Assembly: GCA_041486955.1 (NCBI GenBank)
Contig: JBGPML010000003.1
Coordinates: 1 to 35,587 of the forward strand
DNA: 35,587 nt
Direction of reading: 5' to 3'
Origin: JBGPML01 sp041486955
GTDB lineage: Bacteria > Patescibacteriota > UBA1384 > 2-12-FULL-50-11 > DASWYB01
The position numbers and the translations under genes were made by a program. This document shows, piece after piece, positions 1-7,904 of the stretch (positions are counted from its first letter, which is position 1; each line of letters opens with the position of its first letter). The notes below the pieces were generated by a model. That model saw only the letters and a list, made by a program, of their open reading frames with translations. It searched no databases and was not told the origin of the DNA.

Positions 1-119
1 AACTTCCGAAATTGGGCTCTTTCTGCGTTATCACTTCCGTTCCTCATTCGACGTACATTTAAGTACGTCTCATTCCAGTACTCAACTCTGCCTTGAAATA
101 GCTCCAATTTGGAAAGTTC
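1..119. repeat. Family 1 hairpin repeat, copy 1
   Basis: A copy of a dispersed repeat also found at 14079-14187 and, inverted, at 33508-33615. Imperfect terminal inverted arms (about 1-25 and 95-119) can pair: AACTTCCGAAATTGG at the left, CCAATTTGGAAAGTT at the right. The centre holds a short hairpin, GACGTAC / GTACGTC, around 54-73. The core words CTTCCG, CCTCA, CAGTACTCA and CTCTGCCT are shared with the third copy. There is no coding potential. The left end may extend beyond the window. Confidence 0.7.
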
Positions 120-131
120 ATGAAAGTCTAA

Positions 132-166
132 TTGAAGTTTTATCTGGTTCAGGGTAAAATTACCCT
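132..166 (+). promoter_or_regulatory. leuS promoter with overlapping inverted repeat
   Basis: A -35 TTGAAG (132-137), a 17-nt spacer and a -10 TAAAAT (155-160) end six bases before the leuS ATG. The expected transcript start therefore falls at or beside the start codon, and there is no Shine-Dalgarno sequence. An inverted repeat, AGGGTAA-AA-TTACCCT (151-166), covers the -10 box and abuts the ATG; it could be an operator. The promoter call is by motif only. Confidence 0.55.
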
Positions 167-2554
167 ATGAAAGCGCGGAAATATAATCCACACCAAATCG
201 AACAAAAATGGCAGAATATTTGGCCTAAAGAATGGGAGAGCTATAAACTCCAGCCTGGCGAAGAAAAATATTACTGTTTAGATATGTGGTCTTACCCGTC
301 GAGCGACGGCTTGCACACAGGGCATTGGCGTCCGTATACGATTGCTGATGCATGGGCTCGTTATCAAACGTTAAAAGGAAAAAAAGTTCTTCACCCAGTT
401 GGTTTCGATGCTTTTGGGTTACCAGCAGAAAATGCCGCCATTAAGAATAAGACTCATCCAGCTGATTATACTAAAACGTCGATCGCCAATTTTACCCGTC
501 AGCTTCACGAACTTGGTGCAATGTACGACTGGTCTACCCATTCAGTATCCAGCTCCCCGGATTACTACCGTTGGACCCAATGGTTGTTCCTACAACTTTA
601 TAATAACGATCTGGCCTATCGAAAATCGGCTTTAGTTAATTGGTGCCCGAAAGATCAAACCGTTTTAGCCAACGAACAAGTGATAGGTGGTCGTTGTGAA
701 CGATGTGGTACGGAAGTCAATAAGAAAGAGCTCAAACAGTGGTTTTTCAAAATTACCGATTTCGCTGAAGATCTGTTAAATTTCGACGGTCTTACCTGGC
801 CAGAACGGGTGAAAACCCTTCAGAGGGCCTGGATTGGCAAAAGTGAAGGCGCAGAAATTGACTTTCCCATCACGGAATCGAACGAAAAAATTAAGGTTTT
901 TACCACACGACCGGATACGTTGATGGGAGTCACCTACCTTGTCTTAGCCCCTGAACATCCATTCGTTAAGTTAATAACGTCTGAATCACAAAAGAACATT
1001 GTCACGGCCTATCAAGAACAGGCACTAAAAGAAAGCGAAATCGAACGATTGACTGAAAACCGTAAAAAGACCGGCGTTTTCACCGGCGCTTATGCTAAGC
1101 ATCCTCTTACAGATAAGGACATCCCGATCTGGGTGGCCGACTATGTCTTGGGTACCTACGGTACCGGCGCGGTCATGGGAGTGCCAGCGCACGACAGCCG
1201 AGACTTTATTTTCGCCCGCGATTATAAATTACCGATTGCGTATGTTATCAGCCCGCCAGAGGGTGTGGTCAATGACGATGCTCCCTATCTTGAACCTGGA
1301 ACAATGATTAACTCTGATGACTTTAATGATCAGACGAACGAAGCGGGTGGCAAGGCAATTGTCGAGGCACTCGAAAAAAAAGGTAGCGGAAAATGGACGG
1401 TTCAATACCGACTCCGTGACTGGTTAGTTTCGAGGCAACGTTATTGGGGCGCCCCGATCCCGATTATCTACTGTGAAAAATGCGGTGAACAAGCTGTTCC
1501 GGAATCTGACCTTCCCGTACTATTACCTACCGACGTAGAATTTATGCCGACGGGCGGTTCTCCACTCGACCGTCATCCAACCTTTAAACATACGTCGTGT
1601 CCAAACTGTGGTGGTTCAGCTACTCGTGAAACTGATACATTAGACACGTTTGTTGATTCATCGTGGTACTTCCTTCGTTATACTGATCCAAAGAACGATA
1701 AAGAACCATTTAGTAAAGAGCAAGTTGAAAAATGGTTACCAGTCGATTTTTATGTCGGTGGAGTTGAACATGCGATTCTTCATTTGCTCTATGCGAGATT
1801 TGTGACCAAGGCTTTACAGCGACTTAACTATGTCTCATTTCACGAACCGTTTAAGCAGTTTTACGGGAATGGTATTGTCTATCTCCACGGTAGTAAGATG
1901 TCGAAATCAAAAGGGAATATTGTTAATCCTGACGATATTGTTAAAAGGCACGGTACCGATGCCCTCCGAGGATATATATTGTTTATGGGACCAGGAGATC
2001 AGGATGTGGAATGGCAGGAAAACGGAATTCTCGGCGTCCGACGTTTTATGGATAAGTCTTGGCAGATTTTTCACAACGTCGAAATCGATTCAAATAATGA
2101 AACCGTCCGGCCACCGATTGAAAAAGCCTATCAAGCAATTTCCGATCTATTGCCACATCTCTACTTCAACCGCTGTATCAGTACTCTCATGACGGCCGCT
2201 AACGAGCTCCAAGATGTCCGGCTTAATAAACACGAAGCTGAAATCTTAGCCATTATACTTTCGCCATTCATGCCTCATTTAGCTGAAGAGGTATGGTCGA
2301 TTTTGGGCCATTCCACCTCGATTTTTGATGCTCAGTGGCCGGTAATCGAAGTTGCGGCAGAAAAAACAGTAATCTACGCCATACAAGTCAATGGGAAGTT
2401 ACGTGGTACGTTAGAGGCAGACCGGGAGGCGGATGAGTCAAAAATCATTAACGAATCTAAGCGATTATTACATGCAAAGTCTCAATTGGATGAAAATAAT
2501 ATCATCAAAACGATCTTTGTTGCTGGACGAATCGTTAATTTCGTGGTAAAATAA
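167..2554 (+). CDS. leuS: Leucyl-tRNA synthetase
   Basis: Class I aminoacyl-tRNA synthetase that charges tRNA-Leu with leucine in the cytoplasm. At 795 residues it is slightly shorter than the usual 820-880. The HIGH motif reads HTGH (50-53) and the KMSKS loop is intact at 577-581. A zinc-finger-like CERCG follows the WCPKDQTVLANEQV block. The CP1 editing domain is present, with TTRPDT and GVPAHDSRD. Further CxxC pairs (CEKC, CPNC) flank the DTFVDSSWYFLRY segment. The ATG lies six bases downstream of a -10 box with no Shine-Dalgarno, so the message may be leaderless. It is the first gene of a plus-strand run with rpmF, nusB and rnc. Confidence 0.97.
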   Translation: MKARKYNPHQIEQKWQNIWPKEWESYKLQPGEEKYYCLDMWSYPSSDGLHTGHWRPYTIADAWARYQTLKGKKVLHPVGFDAFGLPAENAAIKNKTHPADYTKTSIANFTRQLHELGAMYDWSTHSVSSSPDYYRWTQWLFLQLYNNDLAYRKSALVNWCPKDQTVLANEQVIGGRCERCGTEVNKKELKQWFFKITDFAEDLLNFDGLTWPERVKTLQRAWIGKSEGAEIDFPITESNEKIKVFTTRPDTLMGVTYLVLAPEHPFVKLITSESQKNIVTAYQEQALKESEIERLTENRKKTGVFTGAYAKHPLTDKDIPIWVADYVLGTYGTGAVMGVPAHDSRDFIFARDYKLPIAYVISPPEGVVNDDAPYLEPGTMINSDDFNDQTNEAGGKAIVEALEKKGSGKWTVQYRLRDWLVSRQRYWGAPIPIIYCEKCGEQAVPESDLPVLLPTDVEFMPTGGSPLDRHPTFKHTSCPNCGGSATRETDTLDTFVDSSWYFLRYTDPKNDKEPFSKEQVEKWLPVDFYVGGVEHAILHLLYARFVTKALQRLNYVSFHEPFKQFYGNGIVYLHGSKMSKSKGNIVNPDDIVKRHGTDALRGYILFMGPGDQDVEWQENGILGVRRFMDKSWQIFHNVEIDSNNETVRPPIEKAYQAISDLLPHLYFNRCISTLMTAANELQDVRLNKHEAEILAIILSPFMPHLAEEVWSILGHSTSIFDAQWPVIEVAAEKTVIYAIQVNGKLRGTLEADREADESKIINESKRLLHAKSQLDENNIIKTIFVAGRIVNFVVK

Positions 2555-2623
2555 CTCTGTTATCGAACACGTGAAGATGCGTATATACACATCGCTATAA
2601 AGAACTGTTAGGATTAAATAACT

Positions 2624-2812
2624 ATGCCGCAACCGAAAAAACGTTTATCTCATACCAGGTCTGGCAATCGCCGCAGTCATTTAAAGCTGCAATCAGTCGC
2701 AGTAACTTCATGTTCCAACTGTCATACTCCCGTATCACCGCATACGGTCTGTTTAAATTGCGGTTATTATCGCGGTAAACGAGCAATTCCTCAAAAAGCT
2801 CAATCAAAATAA
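2624..2812 (+). CDS. rpmF: 50S ribosomal protein L32
   Basis: Small basic ribosomal protein of 62 residues. The N terminus MPQPKKRLSHTRSGNRRSH matches the L32 pattern of PKKxxSxxRxxxRRSH. Two CxxC pairs (CSNC and CLNC, about residues 30-33 and 45-48) form the expected zinc ribbon, and the CLNCGYYRGK ending is typical. It has an AGGA-like ribosome site about 11 bases upstream. It sits 69 bases after leuS and 15 bases before nusB, so it is probably co-transcribed with nusB and rnc. A pairing of rpmF with rnc or nusB is common in bacteria. Confidence 0.93.
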   Translation: MPQPKKRLSHTRSGNRRSHLKLQSVAVTSCSNCHTPVSPHTVCLNCGYYRGKRAIPQKAQSK

Positions 2813-2827
2813 GTTAAGAAGGGCACT

Positions 2828-3265
2828 ATGAACCGTCATCTGGCACGTACCCTGGCAATGCAGACGCTGTATGAATGGGATTTCCAGCCCAATAAACCAA
2901 TTACCGACTTGCTGGAAGACAATATCGAAGCCAGTGATCACGTCGGCGAGGACGGGCAATTTGCTAAGGATTTAGTCGATGGAGTTGTGGATCACAAGAC
3001 GGAAATTGATACGTTAGTAACAAAGACTGCTCCTGAATGGCCGCTCGATCAGATTTCTGTCATTGATAAATCTATCCTTCGACTGGCACTGTTTGAACTT
3101 TTATATGTATCTGATGTGCCGGGTAAAGTTGCTATCAATGAAGCCGTTGAACTGGCTAAGACGTTTGGGGGGGACAATTCGTCACGATTTATTAATGGAG
3201 TTTTGGGAACGATTTATCGGCAATCCGATCGTTATAAAAAAGAATCCCAAGAAGAAGTAAAGTAA
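2828..3265 (+). CDS. nusB: Transcription antitermination protein NusB
   Basis: RNA-binding all-helical protein of 145 residues that joins NusE (S10), NusA and NusG in antitermination of rRNA operons. The N terminus reads RHLARTLAMQTLYEWDF, the usual arginine-rich NusB start. The later segments WPLDQISVIDKSILRLALFEL and PGKVAINEAVELAKTFGG, followed by SSRFINGVLG, are the conserved NusB core. An AAGAAGGG ribosome site precedes the ATG. It lies 15 bases after rpmF and 10 bases before rnc, indicating one operon. Its S10 partner is encoded at 33624-33947. Confidence 0.95.
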   Translation: MNRHLARTLAMQTLYEWDFQPNKPITDLLEDNIEASDHVGEDGQFAKDLVDGVVDHKTEIDTLVTKTAPEWPLDQISVIDKSILRLALFELLYVSDVPGKVAINEAVELAKTFGGDNSSRFINGVLGTIYRQSDRYKKESQEEVK

Positions 3266-3275
3266 GGTTTAACGC

Positions 3276-3980
3276 ATGTTGACCGAGGATCAAACTAAAG
3301 AAATATCTCAAGCGATCGACATTGAATTTAAAGACGATGATCTACTCCGCCAGGTCTTTATTCATCGTTCTTATCTCAATGAGAACCCTGGCAGTAAACT
3401 TGGCCATAACGAACGTCTCGAATTTCTTGGGGATGCGGTTCTAGAATTAATTGTGACTGAGTTCCTTTATAAAAACTATCCTAATCCAGAAGGTGAACTG
3501 ACCAACTGGCGAAGCGCATTAGTCCGTGGTCAACATTTAGCTGAAGTTGCCGGTCAGCTTGGCTTGGGTCAATGGTTAATGTTATCTCGTGGAGAGGCAA
3601 AATCCGGCGGTAAAACCCGCCAAATCCTCTTAGCCAACATGTTTGAAGCCCTGCTAGGCGCTATCTATCTCGATTCCGGGTTAGAAGTGACTAGGAAATT
3701 TATTGATGAACATATCACCGTTCGCTTGCCAGACATTCTTTCAAAAGAGCTTCATATTGATGCCAAAAGTAAATTCCAAGAGCTTACCCAAGCTCGGGTC
3801 GGAATTACTCCGCACTATTCCGTAACCCGGGAAGAGGGACCAGATCATGCTAAAGAATTTACCGTAGCGGTGTATCTCGGTAACAAACTGGTTGCAGAAG
3901 CTAAAGGGTCATCTAAACAAACCGCAGAACAAGCGGCTGCCTCTTTGGCGGTGCGCAACTTTATCGAAGCGAACGCTTAA
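3276..3980 (+). CDS. rnc: Ribonuclease III
   Basis: Double-strand-specific endoribonuclease of 234 residues, used in rRNA and structured RNA processing. The signature NERLEFLGDAVLE is at about 45-57 and supplies the acidic metal ligands; the second acidic site is in NMFEALLGAIYLDSG (about 121-135). The PEGELTNWRSALV segment is typical. A double-stranded RNA-binding domain occupies about 160-232, ending in KGSSKQTAEQAAASLA. The gene is full length. It is the last gene of the leuS-side run. Its presence makes the long hairpin repeats and the candidate RNA in this window plausible processing substrates, which is inference. Confidence 0.97.
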   Translation: MLTEDQTKEISQAIDIEFKDDDLLRQVFIHRSYLNENPGSKLGHNERLEFLGDAVLELIVTEFLYKNYPNPEGELTNWRSALVRGQHLAEVAGQLGLGQWLMLSRGEAKSGGKTRQILLANMFEALLGAIYLDSGLEVTRKFIDEHITVRLPDILSKELHIDAKSKFQELTQARVGITPHYSVTREEGPDHAKEFTVAVYLGNKLVAEAKGSSKQTAEQAAASLAVRNFIEANA

Positions 3981-4105
3981 CGCTTGAACCTATCTTATAA
4001 ATCAAACCTTAAGCTGCAAACGAGAATATTAGAGCTGCACGCCACGAATCACTCGTCAAAATAGTGTAAACTATTCTTCCTCGTAAGTTCGGGGCGTTCG
4101 CTTAT

Positions 4106-4137
4106 AATCTGCTCGTTTTCGCTATCAGGCAGATTTT
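4106..4137 (+). terminator. Possible intrinsic terminator after rnc
   Basis: AATCTGC (4106-4112) pairs with GCAGATT (4129-4135) around a 16-nt loop and is followed only by TTAAG, so the U-tract is weak. A second hairpin, AATAGT-GTAA-ACTATT (4060-4075), lies just upstream. The region separates convergent genes (rnc and the minus-strand gene ending at 4149), where a terminator is expected. Confidence 0.35.
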
Positions 4138-4148
4138 AAGACAGGTTC

Positions 4149-4568
4149 CTAGTCACTCGAAGCAGATGCCTCAGCCCAACCTGGACCAGCTGATGCTTGG
4201 GCATGTGCGTCTCCGCTTTCCGTTTCGGCAGATACCATATCTTGGTATTCATAATGTTTGACTTCATATGTGTGCGTCGTGTAAGTTATTTCTTCTATAG
4301 CTTGCGGTGATTTATTATCAGTATCATTTGAATGGCCATCATCTTTTGATGATCCATCTTTGCTTAGCTCTATTGTTGGTAACTGTGTCGGTGTTACTTC
4401 TGGGGTTGGAGTAAGAATAGCTACAGGGAGCGAGGAAGTCGGAGTAGGTGTTATTACCACTGCCCTTCGACGCTTAACCCAGCCAAAAATGAGGTATAAG
4501 ACTAGTCCAAGAACAATAAAACCAATTACGAGGCGGATAATAAGAGTTAATAGATCGGATCGTACCAT
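4149..4568 (-). CDS. Membrane-anchored protein of unknown function
   Basis: A 139-residue protein I do not recognise. Residues 8-30 form one hydrophobic membrane segment, followed by a basic stop-transfer patch (VKRRRA). A Thr/Pro-rich linker (TPTPTSS, LTPTPEVTPTQLP) follows, then an acidic, Ser/Asp-rich tail with Tyr-rich (EITYTTHTYEVKHYEYQD) and Ala-rich (AHAQASAGPGWAEASAS) patches. The layout suggests an N-terminal anchor with an extracytoplasmic, low-complexity tail. It starts 50 bases after the stop of the channel-like gene and may share its promoter. The ribosome site is weak. It could be lineage-specific. Confidence 0.6.
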   Translation of the reverse strand: MVRSDLLTLIIRLVIGFIVLGLVLYLIFGWVKRRRAVVITPTPTSSLPVAILTPTPEVTPTQLPTIELSKDGSSKDDGHSNDTDNKSPQAIEEITYTTHTYEVKHYEYQDMVSAETESGDAHAQASAGPGWAEASASSD

Positions 4569-4618
4569 ATTTATTTCAAGATGATTTTACTTCATTTAGC
4601 GAATCAAAAGCGAAGCTT

Positions 4619-5296
4619 TTATTTCGAGAAATCTTGGCGAATTTTGGCTATCAAATCTGCAGCAGCTTCTTTTCCACCCAAACCGAAGGCCAGTCCAAAA
4701 GCAATAGCTGAAGCGGCGACGATACCAGTTAGGACAATATTAATGATTTGCGGAGCAATTCCCAGTTGGGATAGAGCAGCCAGGGCGGCAAAGACATATA
4801 TAATATATCGAGCCACAACGGCCAAACCTACTGAAGCTCGTGTACCTAACCCGGCTGCGGTGGCACGGATAACATTACCTAGGAATTCAGCAAATAGAGC
4901 ACCGATGAAGAGAATAATAATAGCGCTGCCAACATTAGGAAGATAAGCGATAATTTGATTCAGTACACTGCTGACTTGAGAGAGACCAAGTATACTTGCG
5001 GCTGGTAGAAGGAAAAGTATAATAATAACCCAGCGGACGAATTCCCCGAGTAATGCTCCTAAATTAGTACTCAAGCCGGCCTTTTTTAAACTTTTCGCAA
5101 AATCAAGCTGCTCAAAAGCCTCCTGTAGACGAATTGCTAATACTAACCGTTCAATCAGCCATTTTAAAATATTGGCCACCAGTACGCCAATAATCATAAT
5201 GACAATTGCGCCAAGTAAATTGGGCAATGAATTCACAATCCGGTACCAACCCTCGATCAGGGCGTCCCGAGTAACTGAAGACCACTGTAGCGACAT
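4619..5296 (-). CDS. TM-helix repeat (mechanosensitive channel-like) membrane protein
   Basis: A membrane protein of about 225 residues resembling the conserved TM-helix family (CmpX/YnaI-like, small-conductance mechanosensitive channel relatives). At least four hydrophobic segments are visible (about residues 25-48, 80-102, 110-135 and 150-205). A glycine- and alanine-rich pore-type helix ends in AIAFGLAFGLGGKEAA, typical of this family. The cytoplasmic beta domain of true MscS is missing, so channel function is uncertain. I chose the ATG at 5296 because GAGAGGAG sits five bases upstream; an in-frame GTG at 5302 lies within the ribosome site. It has a consensus promoter of its own. Confidence 0.8.
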   Translation of the reverse strand: MSLQWSSVTRDALIEGWYRIVNSLPNLLGAIVIMIIGVLVANILKWLIERLVLAIRLQEAFEQLDFAKSLKKAGLSTNLGALLGEFVRWVIIILFLLPAASILGLSQVSSVLNQIIAYLPNVGSAIIILFIGALFAEFLGNVIRATAAGLGTRASVGLAVVARYIIYVFAALAALSQLGIAPQIINIVLTGIVAASAIAFGLAFGLGGKEAAADLIAKIRQDFSK

Positions 5297-5319
5297 ATAC
5301 ACTCCTCTCTTTGTGATTT

Positions 5320-5349
5320 ATTATATACTTCTAATTTTGAGATTGTCAA
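5320..5349 (-). promoter_or_regulatory. Consensus promoter of the channel-like gene
   Basis: TTGACA (5349-5344 on the minus strand), an 18-nt spacer and TATAAT (5325-5320), both perfect hexamers. The promoter lies just after the stop codon of the upstream regulator gene (stop at 5356), so the channel-like gene can be expressed independently of it. Confidence 0.75.
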
Positions 5350-5355
5350 TGTGCT

Positions 5356-6090
5356 TTAGTCAGCTCCATTGCAGTAGACCCGCAGTTTTTCATACCATGT
5401 AATCGCTTCATAGCCGACCCAATTTTTAGGCATAAGTTCGGCTGGCAGCCGCGGATCATTTTTGCAATGAAGAGCTAGGTTTACGACCATACATTTAGCA
5501 AAAAAAGAACGGTTCTGACGATTTTTTAATTGCCGATACTCTTTTTGAAACTGTTGAAAGAGATTCTGGTAATCTTCAGCCACCTTGGGAAGATCCCATA
5601 GCTTGACCACATCTATTTGATTACCTCCAACATGATCAGATTCAAAAAAGTGGACTGATTCGACTAGGTCAGTTTCGGTAATGATTGAATTAAAACGATC
5701 CACAACATCTCGGTTGGGGGTAATCCAAACACTCGATTGCAGCATGCGTGCACCGAGATCCATTAATTTAAGACGAAACATTTGTCGAATCGTTCGTTTT
5801 GACTCTGGGACATCAAAAAGAATAATTCGCCATTTTTTATCCCAGGTGTGGTTTGGATCAGGCAAACGAGATAAAATATCTGATAAACAGGCATCCCCTT
5901 TTTCAGTTAAAACAAAATATTCCGAATCGTCGGATTTAATTCGCTGGATGTAATTTAATCCCTCCAGTCGTCCGAGAGCGCCCAAAGCTTGGCGTTTATT
6001 CCCAAAATATTCCAGCTCGCTCAATCCAACTTGTCCATGGTCTTCAACAAAGACGAGAATTTTATTAAATAATGAAATATCTAATTCCAT
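5356..6090 (-). CDS. PaaX-type transcriptional regulator with Cas2-like central domain
   Basis: A 244-residue putative regulator. Residues 1-75 look like a winged helix-turn-helix (LSELEYFGNKRQALGALGRL, then a beta wing ending in FVLTEKG). Residues 85-190 match the PaaX central domain, which shares the Cas2 ferredoxin fold: KWRIILFDVPE, then FRLKLMDLGARMLQSSVWITP, then an HFFESDHVGG stretch. The Asp of LFDVPE (residue 93) corresponds to the Cas2 acidic position. The C-terminal third is helical. There is no CRISPR array or cas gene nearby, so a transcriptional role is favoured. A GAGG ribosome site precedes the ATG. Its target genes are unknown. Confidence 0.75.
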   Translation of the reverse strand: MELDISLFNKILVFVEDHGQVGLSELEYFGNKRQALGALGRLEGLNYIQRIKSDDSEYFVLTEKGDACLSDILSRLPDPNHTWDKKWRIILFDVPESKRTIRQMFRLKLMDLGARMLQSSVWITPNRDVVDRFNSIITETDLVESVHFFESDHVGGNQIDVVKLWDLPKVAEDYQNLFQQFQKEYRQLKNRQNRSFFAKCMVVNLALHCKNDPRLPAELMPKNWVGYEAITWYEKLRVYCNGAD

Positions 6091-6216
6091 TGTGCCTCGT
6101 TGCTCGTTTCAAAGCCTGAAAGATCAAGTTGAACGGAAGAAACGCAAATCATACTGGCATACTAGCATGTATAATCCGCCCGTCAAGTGAGGTTTCTCTA
6201 AGAGAAAAATTATATG

Positions 6217-7176
6217 CTACGGGCTGGTCCAGTCGAGAAGCTTTCTCGCTTCTCGAGCCGAGGCGTCGTTAGAAGTCTCATCATTAGTATGCAAAATAAC
6301 TACGACATGTCTCGAATGGTCAGGATACTCTGCCGCCCCGACAAGACAATGACCCGCATCGAACGTAAAACCGGTTTTTACTCCAATAGCTTGAGGATAA
6401 TAGAGTGGTTCATCAGGCATAATCAACCGGTTTGAGTTAGAGAGTTCATGAACATAAACTTTGTCGGCTGACCAAGCAGAAAATTTTTGGGTGGCGACAA
6501 CCTTGCGAAACTGTGGATTGTCGAGAGCATAGTCGGTTAAAATCGCTAGATCATGGGCAGAAGAGTAACCCGTATCATCTAATCCCGCTGGATCCATATA
6601 ATGGGTATCACTTAACCCTAATTCAGCTGCCTTCTTATTCATGAGATCAACAAATGCTTGCCTTGAGGTGTAAGCGTCAGCAAAGCTATAAGCGGCGTCA
6701 TTCGCCGAATTCATAAGGAGACTGTAGAGTAAATTTTCCACGGTCATTGTTTCGCCCGTCATCAACTGAATTTCGGAGCCGCTAATAGTTGCCGCATCTC
6801 GACTCACAGTAATAACCTTGTCGAGCGGATACACATCGAGGGCGACTAAGCTCGTCATGATTTTCGTGGTTGACGCAATTGGTCGCTTATCGTGTTCGTT
6901 GAGTCCTTTGATCGGATACTTTGTGGCATGATCAATTACGACGTATGACTTAGCATAAATAGGCACATTGGTGGTTGGAATAGTCGGCAAGGCGATGTCG
7001 GGTGGGGTCAGTGCCTCAAACTTCGTTTTAAAATCAGATACTTCCGCCGCGGCGATCACTTTTGATGTTGAGGCCGGGCCAGGATGATAAAAATGAGCTG
7101 CACCATTACCAACCAAAACCGCAATAGAAACTAACGCAGCAATCAATAGAATGCGATTACCAAGTGAAGCGCTCAT
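6217..7176 (-). CDS. dacA: D-alanyl-D-alanine carboxypeptidase (peptidase S11)
   Basis: Serine DD-peptidase of the penicillin-binding protein 5 type, trimming the terminal D-Ala of peptidoglycan stem peptides outside the membrane. All three active-site motifs are present: STTK (102-105) after IA, SAN (157-159), and KTG (267-269). A hydrophobic N-terminal segment (about 9-28) acts as signal or anchor. At 319 residues it lacks the C-terminal beta domain and amphipathic anchor of E. coli PBP5. Its ATG overlaps the stop of the upstream pseudouridine synthase by four bases (ATGA), so it is the last gene of the rbfA-to-dacA operon. The symbol is by family. Confidence 0.92.
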   Translation of the reverse strand: MSASLGNRILLIAALVSIAVLVGNGAAHFYHPGPASTSKVIAAAEVSDFKTKFEALTPPDIALPTIPTTNVPIYAKSYVVIDHATKYPIKGLNEHDKRPIASTTKIMTSLVALDVYPLDKVITVSRDAATISGSEIQLMTGETMTVENLLYSLLMNSANDAAYSFADAYTSRQAFVDLMNKKAAELGLSDTHYMDPAGLDDTGYSSAHDLAILTDYALDNPQFRKVVATQKFSAWSADKVYVHELSNSNRLIMPDEPLYYPQAIGVKTGFTFDAGHCLVGAAEYPDHSRHVVVILHTNDETSNDASAREARKLLDWTSP

Positions 7177-7904
7177 AATTTAAGATGTTGTAAATCTATA
7201 GTAGCATACTCGCCTTCTTTCAGCCTGGCCAGTGTAACTGAGTTGACTCGTGTTCGAAGGAGATCGGTAACCGTATAACCGAGAACGGAGAAAAGTCGCC
7301 GAATCTGTCGTTTTCGTCCTTCTTGTAAAATAACAGTGGCTTTACCACTCTGTTTTACTGGATCAAAGCTACTGTCTAGCACAGTAGGTGGCTTAGATTG
7401 TATCTCTGGGTCAATAATTTCATGTTTTAATCGCTTGATATCTTCGGTAAAAGTCTCTGCGCGTTTCTTATTGATGGGGACAAATTCGATCTTATACTCC
7501 TTTTCGTGTTTAAAGCGAGGATGTTCTAAGCGTAATGCCAAATCACCATCATTGGTAAAGAGTAGCAGGCCGCGGCTATCACGATCAAGCCGTCCGATCG
7601 GGTTAAGATGTTGATATTGTTTCGGGAGAAAATTCATCACGGTCACCTTGGCATGAGGATCTTTTTTTGTCGTGGTAATCCCCCGCGGTTTATTAAAGGC
7701 GATAAGTATTCTTTCAGGTTTGTGGTGATTAATGACTTTACCATCAAACTTAATTACGTCACTAGCCGTAACTTTTTCACCCAACTGGGCTGGTCGGTTA
7801 TTCACGGTTATGCGTTTTGCCACAATAAGATTGTCGACACTCCGTCGTGATCCGAGCCCTGATTGAGCTAATATTTTATTGAGCCGCTCGGGTGTTTGGC
7901 TCAT
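7173..7904 (-). CDS. rluB: rRNA pseudouridine synthase, RsuA/RluB family
   Basis: Converts a specific uridine in rRNA to pseudouridine. An S4 RNA-binding domain is at about 5-50 (ERLNKILAQSGLGSRR). The catalytic motif GRLDRDSRGLL is at 104-114 with the nucleophilic Asp at 107. EGRKRQIRRLF near the end is the family's second signature. I start at the ATG at 7904, where the S4 domain begins; an upstream ATG at 7958 would add 18 unlike residues inside aspS. With this start it overlaps the aspS end by 29 bases. Whether the target is small or large subunit rRNA cannot be decided here, so the symbol is tentative. Confidence 0.88.
   Translation of the reverse strand: MSQTPERLNKILAQSGLGSRRSVDNLIVAKRITVNNRPAQLGEKVTASDVIKFDGKVINHHKPERILIAFNKPRGITTTKKDPHAKVTVMNFLPKQYQHLNPIGRLDRDSRGLLLFTNDGDLALRLEHPRFKHEKEYKIEFVPINKKRAETFTEDIKRLKHEIIDPEIQSKPPTVLDSSFDPVKQSGKATVILQEGRKRQIRRLFSVLGYTVTDLLRTRVNSVTLARLKEGEYATIDLQHLKL

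Noticed and set aside
5356..6090. The Cas2-like fold as a sign of a CRISPR-Cas system.
   Set aside because: There is no repeat-spacer array and no other cas gene in the window. The N-terminal winged helix indicates a PaaX-type protein.
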